Assembly: GCF_013255915.1 (NCBI RefSeq)
Contig: NZ_CP053896.1
Location: forward strand, 1,240,001-1,304,000
Length of the DNA stretch: 64,000 bases
Source: Providencia rettgeri
GTDB taxonomy: Bacteria; Pseudomonadota; Gammaproteobacteria; Enterobacterales; Enterobacteriaceae
Reading direction: 5' to 3'
A model generated the notes under the pieces. It did not search any database, was not told the DNA's origin, and saw nothing but the letters and a program-made list of their open reading frames with translations. A program made the position numbers and the translations under genes. Shown here piece by piece: positions 47,380 to 56,428 of this stretch (position 1 is its first letter; each line of letters opens with the position of its first letter).

Positions 47380-47863
47380 ATAAGATTGGTTAATCACTGC
47401 CGTCATTTGAAATCGCACTAGTGTTAATTTTACGGTTCCGTTTGAAACGGAGTTGTGGAAAACACGAGTAGGGGGCTGGTTGGAGTTTCATTATCTGCAA
47501 TAAAAGCTTTAACTGATGATGTTTTTGCAATGTTGGTGGTTTTGGGAAAATAGAAGCTTAAACCTCTTAATTTTTGAGTCATAAAATAAAAAGGGGGCAT
47601 AATACGAAATTTAATGAATTTAAAGTATTTATAATCAATTGGTTATGGTTTTATATTGAATCTTGTAGGCCTTTAACCCTTCTTCGTTCAACTGACGTCT
47701 AGCTATATCAGTTTCTTAAATGTATTGATTATCATGGAAACGCGACTGTTCATCATGCGCCAGTCAGTTAGTGCAAAAAATCAAAGTAGTTCATAAATAA
47801 TATATGCGATTTGACGTATGTATTATTTATGTGTAATTTAAAGAAAAGATTGAAGAGGTACAC
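47380..47863. other. Gene-free stretch holding att and integrase relics
   Basis: 484 bases between the acetyltransferase and arsR. It carries the element described at 47655-47760. Nothing else recognised. Confidence 0.6.
47655..47760 (+). pseudogene. Relic of a second P4-type integrase end (att-like site, leader and core fragment)
   Basis: TTGAATCTTGTAGGC (47656-47670) resembles the att core. It is followed by TTAACCCTTCTTCGTTCAAC (matching 29929-29948 upstream of the intact integrase) and then by CTTAAATGTATTGATTATCA (matching 31012-31031 inside it, residues VLKRIGYHG). About 1 kb between these parts is deleted. Shows that another copy of the same kind of element once ended here. Confidence 0.6.
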
Positions 47864-48196
47864 ATGGAACCATTACAACTGTTTAAAATTTTAGGTGACC
47901 AAACAAGGCTCGATATCGTGCTGCTTTTGAAAGCAGCTGGTGAACTGTGTGTGTGTGATATTTATACGGCTTTAAATCTATCGCAACCAAAGACATCTCG
48001 GCACTTAGCAATGCTAAGAGAGTCAGGTCTTCTGTTAGATTCAAAGCATGGCAAATGGGTTCACTATCGCTTATCTCCGGCATTACTACCATGGGTAAAA
48101 AGCATTATTGATGTCACCTATGCTACAGAGAAAAATAGAGTGTCAGGCTTACTTCAAAGTTTGAATGCAAAAGAGATAAATAATCATTGCTCTTAG
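47864..48196 (+). CDS. arsR: Arsenite-responsive repressor ArsR
   Basis: 110 residues. SmtB/ArsR winged helix with the As(III) site ELCVCD (Cys29, Cys31) at the start of the recognition region, and LSQPKTSRHLAMLRESGLL. Represses the ars operon until arsenite or antimonite binds. Followed by arsB and arsC. Confidence 0.95.
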   Translation: MEPLQLFKILGDQTRLDIVLLLKAAGELCVCDIYTALNLSQPKTSRHLAMLRESGLLLDSKHGKWVHYRLSPALLPWVKSIIDVTYATEKNRVSGLLQSLNAKEINNHCS

Positions 48197-48288
48197 TGAT
48201 TTTTTAACTAAACGCATATGAAAATTCGTATATGTTGATTCAATAAGTATTAAATACATATAGTCGATAAGGCTTATTTTAGAGGAGT

Positions 48289-48312
48289 AAAAGGTGCACG
48301 AAAGCACCTTTT
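48289..48312 (+). terminator. Hairpin between arsR and arsB
   Basis: AAAAGGTGC / GCACCTTTT with a six-base loop, ending in TTTT, just 14 bases before the arsB ATG. Could be a partial terminator or sequester the arsB start region. Confidence 0.55.
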
Positions 48313-48325
48313 AAATGAGGTTGTT

Positions 48326-49615
48326 ATGTTTATTGCCGCATTCATTTTTATTTTAACGATCACCTTTGTTATTTGGCAGCCCAAAGGACTGGGTATTGGC
48401 TGGAGTGCTACAGTCGGGGCTGTATTGGCACTGATCTTTGGTGTGATCAGTTTTCAAGATATCCCGATTGTTTGGAATATTGTGTGGAATGCCACTGCGA
48501 CATTTGTTGCAGTAATTATTATTAGCCTACTTTTAGATGAAAGTGGTTTCTTCGAATGGGCGGCATTACATGTTGCTAAGTGGGGCGGGGGTAAAGGAAG
48601 ATTACTATTCAGTTATATCGTGCTACTTGGTGCAACGGTGGCGGCTTTATTTGCCAACGATGGTGCAGCATTGATATTAACGCCCATTGTGATTGCGATG
48701 TTATTGGCACTTGGTTTCAACAAAGGTACGACATTGGCATTTGTTATGGCTGCCGGGTTTATCGCAGACACAGCGAGCTTGCCGCTGATTGTTTCGAACC
48801 TCGTGAATATCGTTTCTGCGGACTTCTTTAATATTGGATTTACGGAATATGCATCGATTATGGTGCCAGTGGATATTGCAGCAATTATCGCAACGCTCGT
48901 GATGTTGCATTGGTTTTTCCGTAAAGATATCCCTAAGCAATATGATGCCACTAAATTGAGTGCACCTGCTTTAGCTATTAAAGACATAACGACGTTTAAA
49001 GCAGGCTGGCTTGTATTAGTGTTATTACTTGTTGGTTTTTTTGTCTTAGAGCCTTTAGGTATTCCGATTAGTGCGATTGCCGCTATTGGCGCCTTAATTC
49101 TTTGGGTGATTGCGGCCAGAGGCCATACGATTAATACCAAAAAAGTATTACGTGGTGCGCCGTGGCAAATCGTCATTTTTTCCCTAGGTATGTATTTGGT
49201 TGTTTATGGCTTAAGAAATGCAGGGCTAACCGATTATCTTTCTGAAACGCTCAATTATCTTGCTGATAAAGGACTATGGGTAGCAACGCTAGGCACTGGA
49301 TTTATTACGGCATTTTTATCATCCATAATGAATAACATGCCCACGGTATTAATTGGGGCTCTATCCATTGAAGGGAGTGAAGCGACAGGGTTAATTCAAC
49401 AAGCGATGATTTACGCCAATGTGATTGGTGCAGATTTAGGTCCTAAAATTACGCCAATAGGGAGTTTGGCGACATTGTTATGGCTGCATGTTTTATCACA
49501 AAAGAACATGACCATTACATGGGGATATTATTTCAAAACAGGGATTATCATGACTATCCCTGTACTCATTATCACACTCGTTGCGTTAGTGCTTCGACTT
49601 TCACTGTTAAATTAA
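48326..49615 (+). CDS. arsB: Arsenite/antimonite efflux permease ArsB
   Basis: 429 residues, the standard length, with about 12 membrane segments. Family blocks: [55 protein letters not shown] and [19 protein letters not shown]. Extrudes As(III) using the proton gradient. 130 bases after arsR and 10 before arsC. Confidence 0.96.
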   Translation: MFIAAFIFILTITFVIWQPKGLGIGWSATVGAVLALIFGVISFQDIPIVWNIVWNATATFVAVIIISLLLDESGFFEWAALHVAKWGGGKGRLLFSYIVLLGATVAALFANDGAALILTPIVIAMLLALGFNKGTTLAFVMAAGFIADTASLPLIVSNLVNIVSADFFNIGFTEYASIMVPVDIAAIIATLVMLHWFFRKDIPKQYDATKLSAPALAIKDITTFKAGWLVLVLLLVGFFVLEPLGIPISAIAAIGALILWVIAARGHTINTKKVLRGAPWQIVIFSLGMYLVVYGLRNAGLTDYLSETLNYLADKGLWVATLGTGFITAFLSSIMNNMPTVLIGALSIEGSEATGLIQQAMIYANVIGADLGPKITPIGSLATLLWLHVLSQKNMTITWGYYFKTGIIMTIPVLIITLVALVLRLSLLN

Positions 49616-49625
49616 AGGTAACCCA

Positions 49626-50063
49626 ATGAATGAGATTACCATCTACCATAACCCCAATTGCGGTACTTCGCGCAATACCCTAGCCATGATCCGTAATAGT
49701 GGGGTTGAGCCGACGATTATTTATTATCTAGAAACGCCACCAACTAAAGATGTGTTAATAAAACTTATTGCCGATATGAAAATTACGGTAAGGGCATTAT
49801 TACGAAAAAATGTTGAGCCGTATGAGCAATTAAATTTAGAACAAGATAGCTATACTGATGACCAAATTATTGATTTTATGTTGCAATACCCAATATTGAT
49901 TAATAGGCCAATTGTCGTCACGCCGTTAGGCGTAAAGTTGTGTCGGCCTTCTGAAGTTGTGTTAGATATTTTGCCTCAACCTCTTACAAGTGATTTCATC
50001 AAGGAAGATGGTCAAATAGTGATTAGTAATCACCATGTAAAACACAAAAAAGAATTAGGTTAA
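49626..50063 (+). CDS. arsC: Glutaredoxin-dependent arsenate reductase ArsC
   Basis: 145 residues (R773-type ArsC 141). Active-site Cys in HNPNCGTSRNTLAMI, plus the conserved arginines in VRALLRKN, NRPIVVTP and LCRPSE. Reduces As(V) to As(III) for ArsB. Last gene of arsRBC; a terminator follows. Confidence 0.96.
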   Translation: MNEITIYHNPNCGTSRNTLAMIRNSGVEPTIIYYLETPPTKDVLIKLIADMKITVRALLRKNVEPYEQLNLEQDSYTDDQIIDFMLQYPILINRPIVVTPLGVKLCRPSEVVLDILPQPLTSDFIKEDGQIVISNHHVKHKKELG

Positions 50064-50122
50064 TTAGTTTAAAATCTAAGAAAGTTGAGTGTTTTATCTA
50101 TGTAATTAAATAAAACTTGTTC

Positions 50123-50177
50123 TAGGGAACACAATACAACTAACTATTATTCACGTTAGCTATCGGTTCCCTATTTT
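50123..50177 (+). terminator. Terminator after ars operon
   Basis: TAGGGAAC / GTTCCCTA stem with a long loop, followed by TTTTCTT, between arsC and the convergent evgS-like gene. Confidence 0.7.
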
Positions 50178-50200
50178 CTTGCTAATCATCTCATGGAAAT

Positions 50201-52614
50201 CTAGCTCTGAAGTGGCATAGTGATATACATTTCAATAGCTTGATTTAAAGTTTTGATTGATCGCATTGTTTGGTTAAATTGTAATATTACTTCATCAGAT
50301 GTATTACCAGTAAGGAAGTACTCTTCTAGTAATTTACATTCTAATGCGATTTTTTTAGCACCAATAATTTGGCTAGAACCTTCTAAACGATGACAATAAT
50401 GCGCTAAATTAAGCCAGTCTTGTTTTTCGAATAAGCGTTCTGCTTGTTGTATATCTTCTATATTTTCTTGAAGACTCGTTTGAAGTAATTTATTTAATAA
50501 CTGTTGGTCATCCTGAGTCAACTGCATTAATGCATCTAAATTAATTAAACTATTTAACATTGGTGGAATGGGCTCTTCTGTATCTTCTTCTATTTGTTGA
50601 AGGGTGCAGCGTAATAGCAGGGCTTCAATCTGAGATAGACGTAAAGGTTTAAATAGGCAGTCATCCATACCCGCCTCTATACAGCGTTGGCGTTCTTCTT
50701 GCCTTGCATCTGCAGTTAATCCAATAATAATTAGAGTTTGGGGGGATATTTCCCGTAGTTGCCGAGTTAATTCTAACCCATCAATATCAGGCATATTACA
50801 ATCGGTAATTACTATGTCTATTGCATTTTTTTTCCATAATTCGAGGGCTTGTTTCCCGCTCTTTGCTTCAGTGACATGATGACCAAATCTTGTTAATTGA
50901 CGTACTAATAGCAGGCGATTTGCAGGATGGTCATCAACGGCAAGTATTCGTAAGCGTTTATTATTTTTTGTGGTCTTATAAAGTGTCGGAAGCGAAACTC
51001 TAGTGTTTTTACGATGCTTGACGGGGATATCTATTAAAAATTGAGTGCCATGCCCTAATTGGCTGTATAAGGTAATAGTCCCATTCATCATGGATATAAG
51101 TTGCTTACAAATAGCTAAGCCAAGACCTGTTCCTTTATGTTTACTGCTTGATTCAGCTTGGGTATAGGGGGAGAAAATCAATTCTTGTCTGTTCTCTTCA
51201 ATTCCCATTCCTGTATCAGAAATAATGATCCTTAAAATATTTTCCTCATGGTTCTGTGGGAGATAATTAATGATAACTTCAATAGTTCCTTCTGAAGTAA
51301 ACTTAATTGCGTTGTTAAGTAGATTGGAAATAACCTGACGTAGTCGAAAAACGTCAATATATATTTCATCAGGATGGATTGCATTAAGATGATAATGTAG
51401 AGAAATACCTTTTTGTTTAGCTAATCCTTCAAATAAACGGACAACGGGAGTTGCTAATTCATTACTTTTTACCCACTCAGGGACGAGTTCCAGTTTTCCT
51501 GATTCAATTTTTGCCATATCTAAAATATCGCCTATAAGTCCCATCAATGATAATGCGGACTCATACGGTATTTGAATTGATTCTGTTATATCATCTTGCT
51601 GATTTTTATTCGTGGCGGCTAATTCTAATAACCCAATAATTGCGCTGATATGGGTACGAATTTCATGGCTCATGATAGCAAGGAAATTGCTTTTTGTTTG
51701 GCTTGCATGTTCTGCGCGTTGGCGAGCACTAGAGAGCTCGATAAGGAGCTGTTCATGTTCAGTTATATCTTGCCAACTACATATAAGGCCAGAGATATTG
51801 CCTTGATTGTCTCTATATGCGACGGCTTGATGCACTATGACCCTTTCACCCATTCTATTTTTTATTTGATAACGTTTAGGCGGAGAAACTAGCCTATTAG
51901 GCTCATCGAAAAGAGAATGCAATTCTTGATAAATTGTCGATAGCGGGTGTTGTTGTGATGTCAATGAAAGTTGTTTTATGTTTTCATTATCAGGGCTGAA
52001 AAAACTCTCCCATGCTGAATTACTATTTATTATCGTTCCGCTTTTATCAATGACATAAATAGGAACAGGAGTACCATTATAAAGAGTTTCTAAGAATATA
52101 GCCTGTTCTTGTAAGCGTTTTTGTGTATATTTTCTTAATCGAATTTCACGATGTAAATAATAATTCCATATTAAAGAGGTAATAATAAGAATAGTGGCAA
52201 TGCAAGCTAATGTGTAGAACTCGGTGCGGTATACTGTCCATGTATCCATTTTAACATCTGGTGAGCCTAGCCATTTATTAGTTAATACTGATATATCTCT
52301 CGGCGGAATAGATGCAATCGCTTTATCTAATATGCTATATAACTCAGGCTGGTCACGTCCTACGGCAAACGATATATAAGCTGTATCCTCGCTTAATTGT
52401 TCGCTGATTTTTAATCGACTACGAAAATATCGGTCAATCATATAGTGAGCGCTGATAAGATTCTCGATGGTACCATCTACTTTTCCTTCATTGACCATTT
52501 GCAAAGCAGTATAGGTATCTTGAGCTTCAATTAATTCCACTTGAGGATAGTTTTTTGTTAGCCAGTCGTGAATTGCATTATCAGGAGTAATCGCAAGTTT
52601 TGCTGTCTGAGCAA
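50201..52614 (-). pseudogene. evgS: EvgS-like hybrid sensor kinase, C-terminal part (frameshifted)
   Basis: Open from the frameshift at the T6 run (52615-52620) to the stop at 50201, about 800 residues. It holds the end of the second periplasmic solute-binding domain, a membrane segment (FYTLACIATILIITSLIWNY), a PAS domain (GTPVPIYVIDKSGTIINSN), HisKA with AIMSHEIRTHISAI, HATPase (NLLNNAIKFT, DTGMGI, GTGLGLAI), a receiver (VDDHPANRLLL, DCNMPDIDG) and an Hpt domain (YCHRLEGSSQ). All phosphorelay residues intact. Alone it lacks a signal peptide; joined to the upstream half it makes a normal-sized EvgS/BvgS sensor of about 1205 residues. Confidence 0.85.
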
Positions 52615-53817
52615 TTTTTTATGTGCTAATGGCGTGTCTCTAACAATTAAAACAAATGGGGGGAGAACATAAGGACGAGTAAATAGTAATTCTTTATCAT
52701 TTTTTGAATTTTTTGTAATTGAAGCAATGAAATCCCCTTTATTTTTTTTCAATAAAGCAATCTCATCTTTTTCAGAGCTTGCTTCAATGACTTTAAAATT
52801 AATATTTGTTTTGAAATGGATGAGATTAAGTATATCTGCAGAAAGGCCATGAAATTGTTTTTGTGAGTCAAAAAATGTGAAGGGGGCATTTAGTGAATTA
52901 ATGACGACCTTTAACTCGTTGTGTTGTTTTAGCCAATCTATTTCCTTTTGTGTGAATACCACAGATTGTTTTAGTGCCCATAAATCGGGTTTTGAACTCC
53001 AATGATGGAAAATAATATCATGCTGAGCTAATGATATTGAGCTTAAAATGATATCCACAGTACGCTTTAATTGCGCATTTTTAGGATGGAAGAGAAAGAC
53101 TGGGCCAATATTTTCATTAGAGAAAATCTCAGCAGTGGATAATGTTGTTGCATAGTGGCGTTCAAGTAAAAAATTAGCCACGATCATTCTGCCTAGGAAA
53201 TAATCATTTTCACCAAATGCGACGGAAGATAACGCATTTTGCGGTAAAGGAAAACGTTCAATTTTAGCATCAGGAAAATATTTTTTGATCCATTCATTGC
53301 TTGGATAGCCTTGAACGGTAGCAATACGAGCACCATGAGGTATGGGATGCTTGTTGGACATTGCCGCTTTTCGTGAAATAAGTACAGGATAATCAGGAAT
53401 ATATGGAGCGCTTTTGAGAAAACCATAGCTCTCGTTTCTTTGCCTTTTACCATCATCAGCTAACATATCTATCTTGCCACTGAGCAGGCCCTGTAATGCC
53501 ATATCTCTATCGGGATAGTAGATGATTTTGAAACGCAAACCTAAGTTACGCATGATGGTCATAATGCTATCTGCAGAAATCCCTTTATAAATTCCTGATT
53601 CTAATACTAAATCAAAGGGGGGGTTATTAGGAGCGTAGACACCAATCGCTAATTCTTGTTTTTCTCCTAGCCATCTCCAATCATAATCACTTAATTCAAA
53701 TTTTGATGGGAGAATTTCAATTTGGCTATAAAGTCTGACTTCATAAGGTTGGAATGCAGAAAATGAGCAAGGAAACAGACCAATAAGCAAGCAAACTATT
53801 AGGATTAGGTTACGCAT
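52558..53817 (-). pseudogene. evgS: EvgS-like sensor kinase, N-terminal part (frameshifted)
   Basis: From ATG 53817 (MRNLILIVCLLIGLFPCSF, signal peptide) through one periplasmic substrate-binding domain of the SBP_bac_3 type and most of a second (WLKQHNELKVVINSLNAPFT). At the A6 run (T6 on the plus strand, 52615-52620) the frame goes wrong and it stops at 52558. Adding one A restores HKKIAQTAKLAITPDNAIHD and continues into the kinase half. Seven bases after evgA. Mutation, phase switching or a base-calling error are all possible. Confidence 0.85.
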
Positions 53818-53824
53818 CGATATA

Positions 53825-54451
53825 TTAATCCAAATTATTGCGTTGAATAAAGTCGTATAGCTCTGCAATATTATGAAGATCTAATTTAAGCATTAGTCGT
53901 CTTTTATAAGTGCTAACAGTTTTATCGCTGATGCGCATTTGTTGTGCAATGTTAATGCTTTTCATCCCTTTAGCCAGTAAATGTAAGACTTGTAGTTCTT
54001 TTGTGGAGAGCTCGGCGATTTTTTGTTTGTCATTAAGATGATTACTAGGGGAAGCATCCATTTTATTCAGATTAAGTGGAAAGTAGCCATATCCATTTCT
54101 AATCGCATGAATTGCGACATGTAGTTCCGTTAAGTTATTGCGTTTGCTAATAAAACCACTGGCACCGACACTTGCACAGCGACGAATGTAATGGTCATCA
54201 TCCTTTGCAGATAACACAAGAAGCCCTCCCGTGTAGTTATTTTTACGCAATCGCTGCATGACATCAATCCCATTAAGTGATGGGATATCTATATCTATCA
54301 TGATTAAGTCGGGAGAGAGAGTTTTAGCAAGTTGGATAGCTTCATGGCCATCAGCGGTTTCCCCTACAATGGTCATGTCATCTTTTTCTAATAGTATTCT
54401 TACAGCAAGCCGTGCTACTGGATGGTCATCGACTATCAGTACTGTTTTCAT
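53825..54451 (-). CDS. evgA: EvgA-like LuxR-family response regulator
   Basis: 208 residues (E. coli EvgA 204). Receiver domain VLIVDDHPVARLAVRILL with Asp in MIDIDIPSLNGID and Lys in LVLSAKDDD, then a LuxR HTH (STKELQVLHLLAKGMKSINI, ISDKTVSTYKRRLMLKL). Activates genes when the EvgS-like sensor phosphorylates it through the phosphorelay. First gene of the evgAS pair; divergent from the fimbrial operon, which it may control. Confidence 0.9.
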   Translation of the reverse strand: MKTVLIVDDHPVARLAVRILLEKDDMTIVGETADGHEAIQLAKTLSPDLIMIDIDIPSLNGIDVMQRLRKNNYTGGLLVLSAKDDDHYIRRCASVGASGFISKRNNLTELHVAIHAIRNGYGYFPLNLNKMDASPSNHLNDKQKIAELSTKELQVLHLLAKGMKSINIAQQMRISDKTVSTYKRRLMLKLDLHNIAELYDFIQRNNLD

Positions 54452-55031
54452 GTTTTTCCCTTTCTGGCTAGTAAATTAAAGCGCGATGAACTTAGGTGCA
54501 GGTGCCAAATGAAAAATTAATTGTTTTTTTTATTAGTTTAATGAGCGTTTGAATTTGCTGCAATGTATATTTTTGTAATATTTATCTGTCATAAATTTAA
54601 TAATTAACTTACATAAATTGCTTTTTTGTCTTATTACATTTTATGGCTATTCCTCTCAAAATACACCTATGCACTGTGGCTGTGTTCATGATGTCTCTAC
54701 TGTTTTATGGAAAATACAATAGAGCCTTCAATTCTTAATAATTAGATTAGCCTAAACTAAACCTAGGAGGTGAATGATATTATTTTAATAGATAATGACG
54801 ATCATGGAAACTAACTTTACGAAACTATGTTTTTCTCTATTTCACTACATAGAGTGTATCTAGCTATTTCTATTTAACAGATTAATAGCATAAGGATTAA
54901 TAAGTTAATGGATTAAACAGATACCACAGACATTAATGGGAATTAATGTGGTAGTGATAACCATAATATATTAATAAATTAAATATTTTAACACTGGGTT
55001 ATATATTGATTCAGTAAAAAAGGAATTAGAA
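54452..55031. other. Long AT-rich intergenic region between evgA and the fimbrial operon
   Basis: 580 bases, divergent promoters expected. ACATTAAT GGGA ATTAATGT (54930-54949) is a clean inverted repeat about 85 bases before the pilin start and a possible operator. I found no long inverted repeats that would mark an invertible phase switch. Confidence 0.55.
54930..54949. promoter_or_regulatory. Inverted repeat upstream of the fimbrial operon
   Basis: Eight-base arms ACATTAAT / ATTAATGT around GGGA, extended by partial CC..GG matches. Candidate binding site for EvgA, the MrpJ-like regulator or another protein. Confidence 0.35.
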
Positions 55032-55550
55032 ATGAAAAAGATTATTGCTACTGCTATTTTTGCTGCGCTTTGTGTTGGTCAAGTTGCTAATGCTAAAGAC
55101 GGTACAGTTAAATTCGTAGGTGATATCGTGACTGCACCATGTGAGGTAGCACAGAACTCTTGGGACCAAACTGTCCAAATGGCTCAAGTTAAAACAGCTA
55201 CATTCGCAGATGCAGGAGCTAAATCAGCGGATAAGAAATTCCAAATCAGCTTGCTGACTTGTGATGTAACTCAATTTAAGAATGTTTCAGTTTCATTCGC
55301 TGGCCAAACTAACGGGGATGATGCAACACTTTTAGCACTTGATGGCGGCCAAGGTGCAGCTGAAAACGTTGGTATTGCAATTTATGACAGTAAAGGTAAA
55401 AAATTGGCTTTAGGTACAGCAACAGCTGATACTGCATTACAAGTTGGTTCAAATACTCTTTATTTTTCAGCAGCTTATGTTTCTACTAAGAAAGATGTGA
55501 AAGCGGGTTCTGCTAATGCAACAGCAGACTTCAACCTGACATATAAATAA
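55032..55550 (+). CDS. Major fimbrial subunit (FimA/MrpA type)
   Basis: 172 residues. Signal peptide (IIATAIFAALCVGQVANAKD), paired cysteines (TAPCEVA and LLTCDVT), and the C-terminal donor-strand/chaperone motif ADFNLTYK with the penultimate Tyr. First gene of the operon; a strong hairpin follows, so it should be the most abundant product. Confidence 0.92.
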   Translation: MKKIIATAIFAALCVGQVANAKDGTVKFVGDIVTAPCEVAQNSWDQTVQMAQVKTATFADAGAKSADKKFQISLLTCDVTQFKNVSVSFAGQTNGDDATLLALDGGQGAAENVGIAIYDSKGKKLALGTATADTALQVGSNTLYFSAAYVSTKKDVKAGSANATADFNLTYK

Positions 55551-55564
55551 TATTGAATTTCCTT

Positions 55565-55593
55565 CAGGCCACTATGTTGGTGGCCTGCTTTTT
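55565..55593 (+). terminator. Attenuator-like hairpin after the major pilin gene
   Basis: CAGGCCAC / GTGGCCTG with a seven-base loop followed by CTTTTTG, 15 bases after the pilin stop and before the chaperone gene. A partial terminator would give far more pilin than chaperone and usher mRNA. Confidence 0.75.
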
Positions 55594-55609
55594 GTTCGAA
55601 GGGGATGTA

Positions 55610-56314
55610 ATGATTCTTAATAGCCTTTTTATTAATAAATTAATACTTGTTTTTTTACTCATGTGTTTTAGTTTCTCTATTTATGCTGCTGGTGGTGTTG
55701 TTGTTGGTGCCACCCGTGTTGTATTTGATGGCTCAAAGAAAGAAGCTAATCTTAGTTTAAAAAATAATAATGATAAAAGTACTTATTTAGTCCAGTCTTG
55801 GGTTGAAGATGCTTCAGGGAATAATAAGACTCCATTTATTATAACACCACCACTTTTTAAACTAGACCCTGTTAAAGAAAATATGTTGCGTATTGTACGT
55901 GCTGGCGGAAATTTACCTGAAGATCGCGAATCGGTTTATTATGTCAATGTAAAAGCTATTCCACCCGCTCCAGCTGAAGAAAGTGCTAATACTTTACAAC
56001 TAGCAATTAAAACTAGAATGAAATTATTCTATAGACCTGCTGGCTTGAAAGGTAACCCAATGGATTCCTATAAGGCTCTGGTATGGAAAAAAGAGGGTGA
56101 TAGCTTGCGTATAGTTAATAATACACCTTTTTCTGTCACATTAAGTGAAGTGAAAGTGAATGGTAGTGAAATAGATAAAGTCGACCTTGTCCTCCCGATG
56201 AGCAGTACTAGCTATAAACTACCATCAAAAGTAAATATAGGTGCTCAGATATTATTTACAACTATTAATGATTATGGCGGCACTTCTGAATTGCAAAAAG
56301 CAATACTTCAATAA
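55610..56314 (+). CDS. Periplasmic fimbrial chaperone (PapD/FimC type)
   Basis: 234 residues from ATG 55610 with GAAGGGGATGTA upstream; the longer TTG frame is unlikely. Signal peptide, then two Ig domains: GGVVVGATRVVFDGSKKEANLSLKN (G1 donor strand region) and RESVYYVNVKAIPP with the invariant motif, plus PFSVTLSEVKVNG. Folds pilins by donor-strand complementation and delivers them to the usher. Confidence 0.93.
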   Translation: MILNSLFINKLILVFLLMCFSFSIYAAGGVVVGATRVVFDGSKKEANLSLKNNNDKSTYLVQSWVEDASGNNKTPFIITPPLFKLDPVKENMLRIVRAGGNLPEDRESVYYVNVKAIPPAPAEESANTLQLAIKTRMKLFYRPAGLKGNPMDSYKALVWKKEGDSLRIVNNTPFSVTLSEVKVNGSEIDKVDLVLPMSSTSYKLPSKVNIGAQILFTTINDYGGTSELQKAILQ

Positions 56315-56428
56315 ACAAGCAAAATATTAAATAAAATAATATCGTTTAATGCATTTTATTATTGATCTTTATAGGAAATTTTTTGCGCAATATATTTATT
56401 AAATATATTTATTAGAGGGAACGAGGGA

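Noticed and set aside
54452-55031. Possible invertible promoter (fimS/MrpI type) before the fimbrial operon
   Set aside because: No pair of long inverted repeats flanks a promoter-sized segment, and no recombinase gene lies nearby; only a short palindrome is present.
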